Assembly: GCA_016748015.1 (NCBI GenBank)
Contig: JAAOMT010000541.1
Coordinates: forward strand, 1 to 10,071
Origin: Geosiphon pyriformis
Taxonomy: Eukaryota > Glomeromycota > Glomeromycetes > Archaeosporales > Geosiphonaceae
Length of the DNA stretch: 10,071 bases
Direction of reading: 5' to 3'
The notes under the pieces are model-generated. The model searched no databases and had not been told where the DNA came from. It saw nothing but the letters and a program-made list of their open reading frames with translations. Below are positions 8,133-10,071 of this stretch, piece after piece. The stretch's first letter is position 1; the number at the start of each line of letters is the position of its first letter. The position numbers and the translations under genes are program-made.

Positions 8133-8148
8133 CTTAAACCCTTTTAAG
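8133..8148. other. Perfect hairpin CTTAAA-CCCT-TTTAAG
   Basis: 6-bp stem (8133-8138 with 8143-8148) closed by a CCCT tetraloop. It is AU-rich and weak; no function is assigned. Confidence 0.45.
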
Positions 8149-8401
8149 CGAACTCCATCAATTCTCATTGGATGTAAACGACTTATATGTGATATGGTAT
8201 GTTACCCTTTTTAGTCACCTTTAGGTCCTCAGCGGCCCTCTGGCAGGCAATCCCTATCTCGTCTACCAATACTCTATACCCAACCAAGGTAGTGACATAA
8301 GGTACGTACTAATGACGTTTCGGAGGATATGCTGCCCCTTCCCTCAAAGGTAAGCATACTGTACAAGAGAGCATGGGCTTGCCATCTGGCATCAACTGAG
8401 G

Positions 8402-8468
8402 CCCCCCCCCACCCCTTGGGCCCTGTAAGTCTCGTACGGTATCCCCACCCCCCCCCCACCCCCCCACC
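8402..8468. other. Right junction element of the unique block
   Basis: C9-A-CCCC (8402-8415) runs into TTGGGCC (8416-8422), then about 20 ordinary bases, then a long C/A tract (8443-8468). ACCCC followed directly or after ACC by TTGGGCC is shared with the left junction at 5214-5227. GGCCC (8400-8404) and GGGCC (8418-8422) form a short inverted repeat. The word mosaic restarts at once on the right side. Confidence 0.7.
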
Positions 8469-8476
8469 TGGGGATA
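8440..8476. other. 8-bp inverted repeat enclosing a C-rich loop
   Basis: TATCCCCA (8440-8447) and TGGGGATA (8469-8476) are perfect reverse complements. The 21-base interval between them is only C and A (C10, A, C7, A, CC). As single strand it could form a hairpin with a C-rich loop. As duplex, the minus strand has G runs of 7 and 10 plus a GGGG, enough for a G-quadruplex, and the plus strand could form an i-motif. Its place at the junction of unique and repetitive DNA makes it a candidate replication or recombination site. That role is inference, while the symmetry is seen directly. Confidence 0.8.
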
Positions 8477-10071
8477 AAGGGCTAAATGGCTAGATGGGAT
8501 CTATAAGGGACCATGATGCTCTATGGTTAAATAGTCCTGGTATGGGTTTGATGTGTGACCATTTTTATCTAATAGGGACTTGGGTGATAGATTTTACCTA
8601 TTGGGCAGATGGTGATCCCTTTTGGCTAGATGGGATCCCCAGGTTGAATCCCCTAGTTGGGATACACTATGTTGGATCCATTGGAGGCTAGATGGGGGGG
8701 ATCCTCTGGCTCTATTGGGGATATATGAGATCCTTTGGATATACTGTATCCGCGGGGATCGTGGATCTATGGGATCCATTGGATCTATTATATCCATTAG
8801 GGACTAAATAGGGATATCTGAGAGACATGAGGCTCTCGTGCTCAATGGCTAAATGGGACTATGAAATATCTGAGATCCTTTAGGGTTCAATCTGAGCTCT
8901 TATATCCTCTATTGAATATTTGGGTATATGGGATCCTTTTTCTCTAATAGGGCTATATAGGGTCCACTGGGCTAAATAGGTATCCTATTGGATCCATTTG
9001 GGTATATATGGATATATGAGATACACGGTTGTTTTGATCCTTTAGGGTCCTTGGATACTCAATGGCAGATGGTTGGGCATGGTACTCTGCTAGGCTCTCT
9101 TTGGTCCATGAGGGCTCAATCTGGGACTATGGAGCTAGATGGGATAGTGTACTACCTCATGGTACTGTGGTATCCAACTACCCCCCTACTATATGGGACA
9201 ATAGTTGGACCATTGTCCACTCTATGGTTATACCCTATGGGATATGGGACTATGGTATCCAACTATACCCTACTCTAGGGCTACTACCTGGTACTCTTAC
9301 CTCATATGGGACTACCACGTGGACTACTGTCCCCTGGGTATGGGGGACTCCCACTATACACTACATAGGGGGGCAGATACACTACACTATGGGATGTATC
9401 CCCCCTCTATGTGCCATCACATATTGCAGGGGACTCATATAAGGGACTATCCCTCTATGGGGGATCTTGGGGACTCCTACCTCATGGGACTAATACCCAC
9501 TATGGCCATCTAAGATTGCATGGGGACTCATACCTCAGATGGTGGACTATGGTGGACTACTGTACACAGGTACTCCCACACAGGGGGATGGGTACTATTG
9601 TACCCTGGAGAGGGTACTCATACCTCCTAGTGGGACTCTATCTGGGCGACTCTGGGCTACTAAGACTACTAGACACGGGTCTGGGGCTATAGGTACTATT
9701 CTCCCTACCCCATGGGATATACACACCATGGGCATATGGGATAGGGTACTCCTACCTCATGGGTATGGGACGATTTTGCTCAGATGGGACTCCTACCCTA
9801 GTGGACGTCGCCCAACATGGATGGGAGATATCCCTATGGTGGACTACTGTACACAAGTGCCATATGCGAGGCCATTTGTGGATTAGATGACTCAATTAGT
9901 ACTCTACCTATGGGCTACAGGGCTCATGGGTGACTCATGACTCCTAGTGGCCATCCAGATGGCTATGACTCTACACTGGATGGGGGACTACCCCTATGTT
10001 GGACTCTCTAGTGGTTCAAAACCAAAACCCAAACCCAAACCCAAACCCAAACCCAAACCTCATGGGACAAT
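8449..10071 (+). repeat. Terminal direct repeat, copy 2 (1,623 bp)
   Basis: Second copy of 1-1623, cut off by the window edge just after the CCCAAA array. Near or complete identity over such low-constraint DNA means the two copies are the same molecule, or are kept identical by recombination or recent amplification. They are not an old duplication. The copy contains mosaic A (8477-9048), the first part of mosaic B (9049-10071) and the C-rich tract. Confidence 0.97.
10017..10059 (+). repeat. Telomere-like (CCCAAA)5 array, second pass
   Basis: Same array as at 1569-1611, shifted by exactly 8,448. The unit count is identical (five CCCAAA after one CCAAAA). Short arrays change length readily, so this supports both copies being one molecule or a very recent duplication. 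Confidence 0.92.

Larger units (their letters stand above)
5254..8401. other. Unique, non-repetitive block (about 3.1 kb)
   Basis: This block lacks the word mosaic, has ordinary base composition and more CpG, and occurs once per unit. No frame exceeds 77 codons on either strand under the standard code, which is no more than chance predicts for its length. I looked for conserved rRNA segments, cloverleaf tRNAs and recognisable mitochondrial, plastid or viral protein motifs and saw none. Long C runs occur only on the plus strand, while G runs never exceed five. Several perfect hairpins are listed separately. If the unit is an organelle chromosome of cassette type, this block would hold the gene fragment or fragments. 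Confidence 0.75.
1..8448. other. One complete 8,448-bp unit of a circular or tandem molecule
   Basis: The sequence from 8449 to the end restarts at position 1 and runs in the same orientation through the last base. One full unit is therefore present, plus 1,623 bp of a second pass. The unit consists of a repetitive word-mosaic part (about 29-5206) and a non-repetitive part (about 5254-8401), separated by C-rich junctions. Head-to-tail identity is what a circular molecule, a rolling-circle concatemer, a circular assembly with redundant ends or a homogeneous tandem array would give. The sequence alone cannot tell these apart. Confidence 0.9.

Noticed and set aside
5254-8401. Ribosomal RNA gene in the unique block
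   Set aside because: None of the universally conserved small- or large-subunit strings I looked for, such as the 530-loop or the decoding-site segment, is present on either strand. A highly fragmented or edited rRNA cannot be excluded by eye.
8274-8459. 61-codon minus-strand frame starting inside the C-rich tract
   Set aside because: The start and first residues are read from homopolymer DNA of the junction. The rest is short and unrecognised.

Overview
Kind of molecule and organism. The window holds no gene I can name. It has the signature of a circular or tandemly repeated extrachromosomal-type DNA with a repeat unit of 8,448 bp. Positions 8449-10071 repeat positions 1-1623 in the same orientation, and I saw no mismatch between them. 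About 60% of the unit is a mosaic of short degenerate words, and the rest is a non-repetitive block. I found no bacterial operon, ribosome binding site pattern, long ORF, rRNA or convincing tRNA. A large repetitive constant part plus one bounded unique part, with almost no conventional coding capacity, most resembles multipartite organelle chromosomes. Examples are diplonemid (Euglenozoa) mitochondrial circles, which carry a constant region and a cassette with a gene fragment. A eukaryotic nuclear satellite or plasmid-like circle is the main alternative. I cannot decide between these, and the organism is unknown.

Layout of one unit. (1) Positions 1-28 hold a C-rich tract and the right arm of an 8-bp inverted repeat; the whole structure is visible in the second copy at 8440-8476. 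(2) Positions 29-600 are word mosaic A, G-rich and dense in GATC/GGATCC. (3) Positions 601-2830 are word mosaic B, built from other words (GGACTAC, CTCATGGG, GGTATCCAACTA) and nearly free of GATC until about 2170. It contains a telomere-like (CCCAAA)5 array at 1569-1611. (4) Positions 2831-5206 are word mosaic C, like A. (5) Positions 5207-5253 are a C-rich left junction around TTGGGCC. (6) Positions 5254-8401 are a unique block of ordinary composition with small hairpins, several C homopolymers and only short ORFs. (7) Positions 8402-8468 are the right junction, again C-rich tract, TTGGGCC, C-rich tract. The word mosaic then restarts.

How the parts may work together (inference). The same-orientation C-rich/TTGGGCC elements on both sides make the unique block look like a cassette set into a constant repetitive backbone. 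The C-rich hairpin at the right junction and the telomere-like array are both predicted G-quadruplex sites on the minus strand, and are the best candidates for replication or maintenance sites. The block's expressed content, if any, may be a structured RNA (best candidate the stem-loop at 6121-6160) or short fragments needing assembly or a UGA=Trp code. The many open frames in mosaic B (up to 182 codons) are judged to be by-products of stop-poor words, because all three frames are open together.
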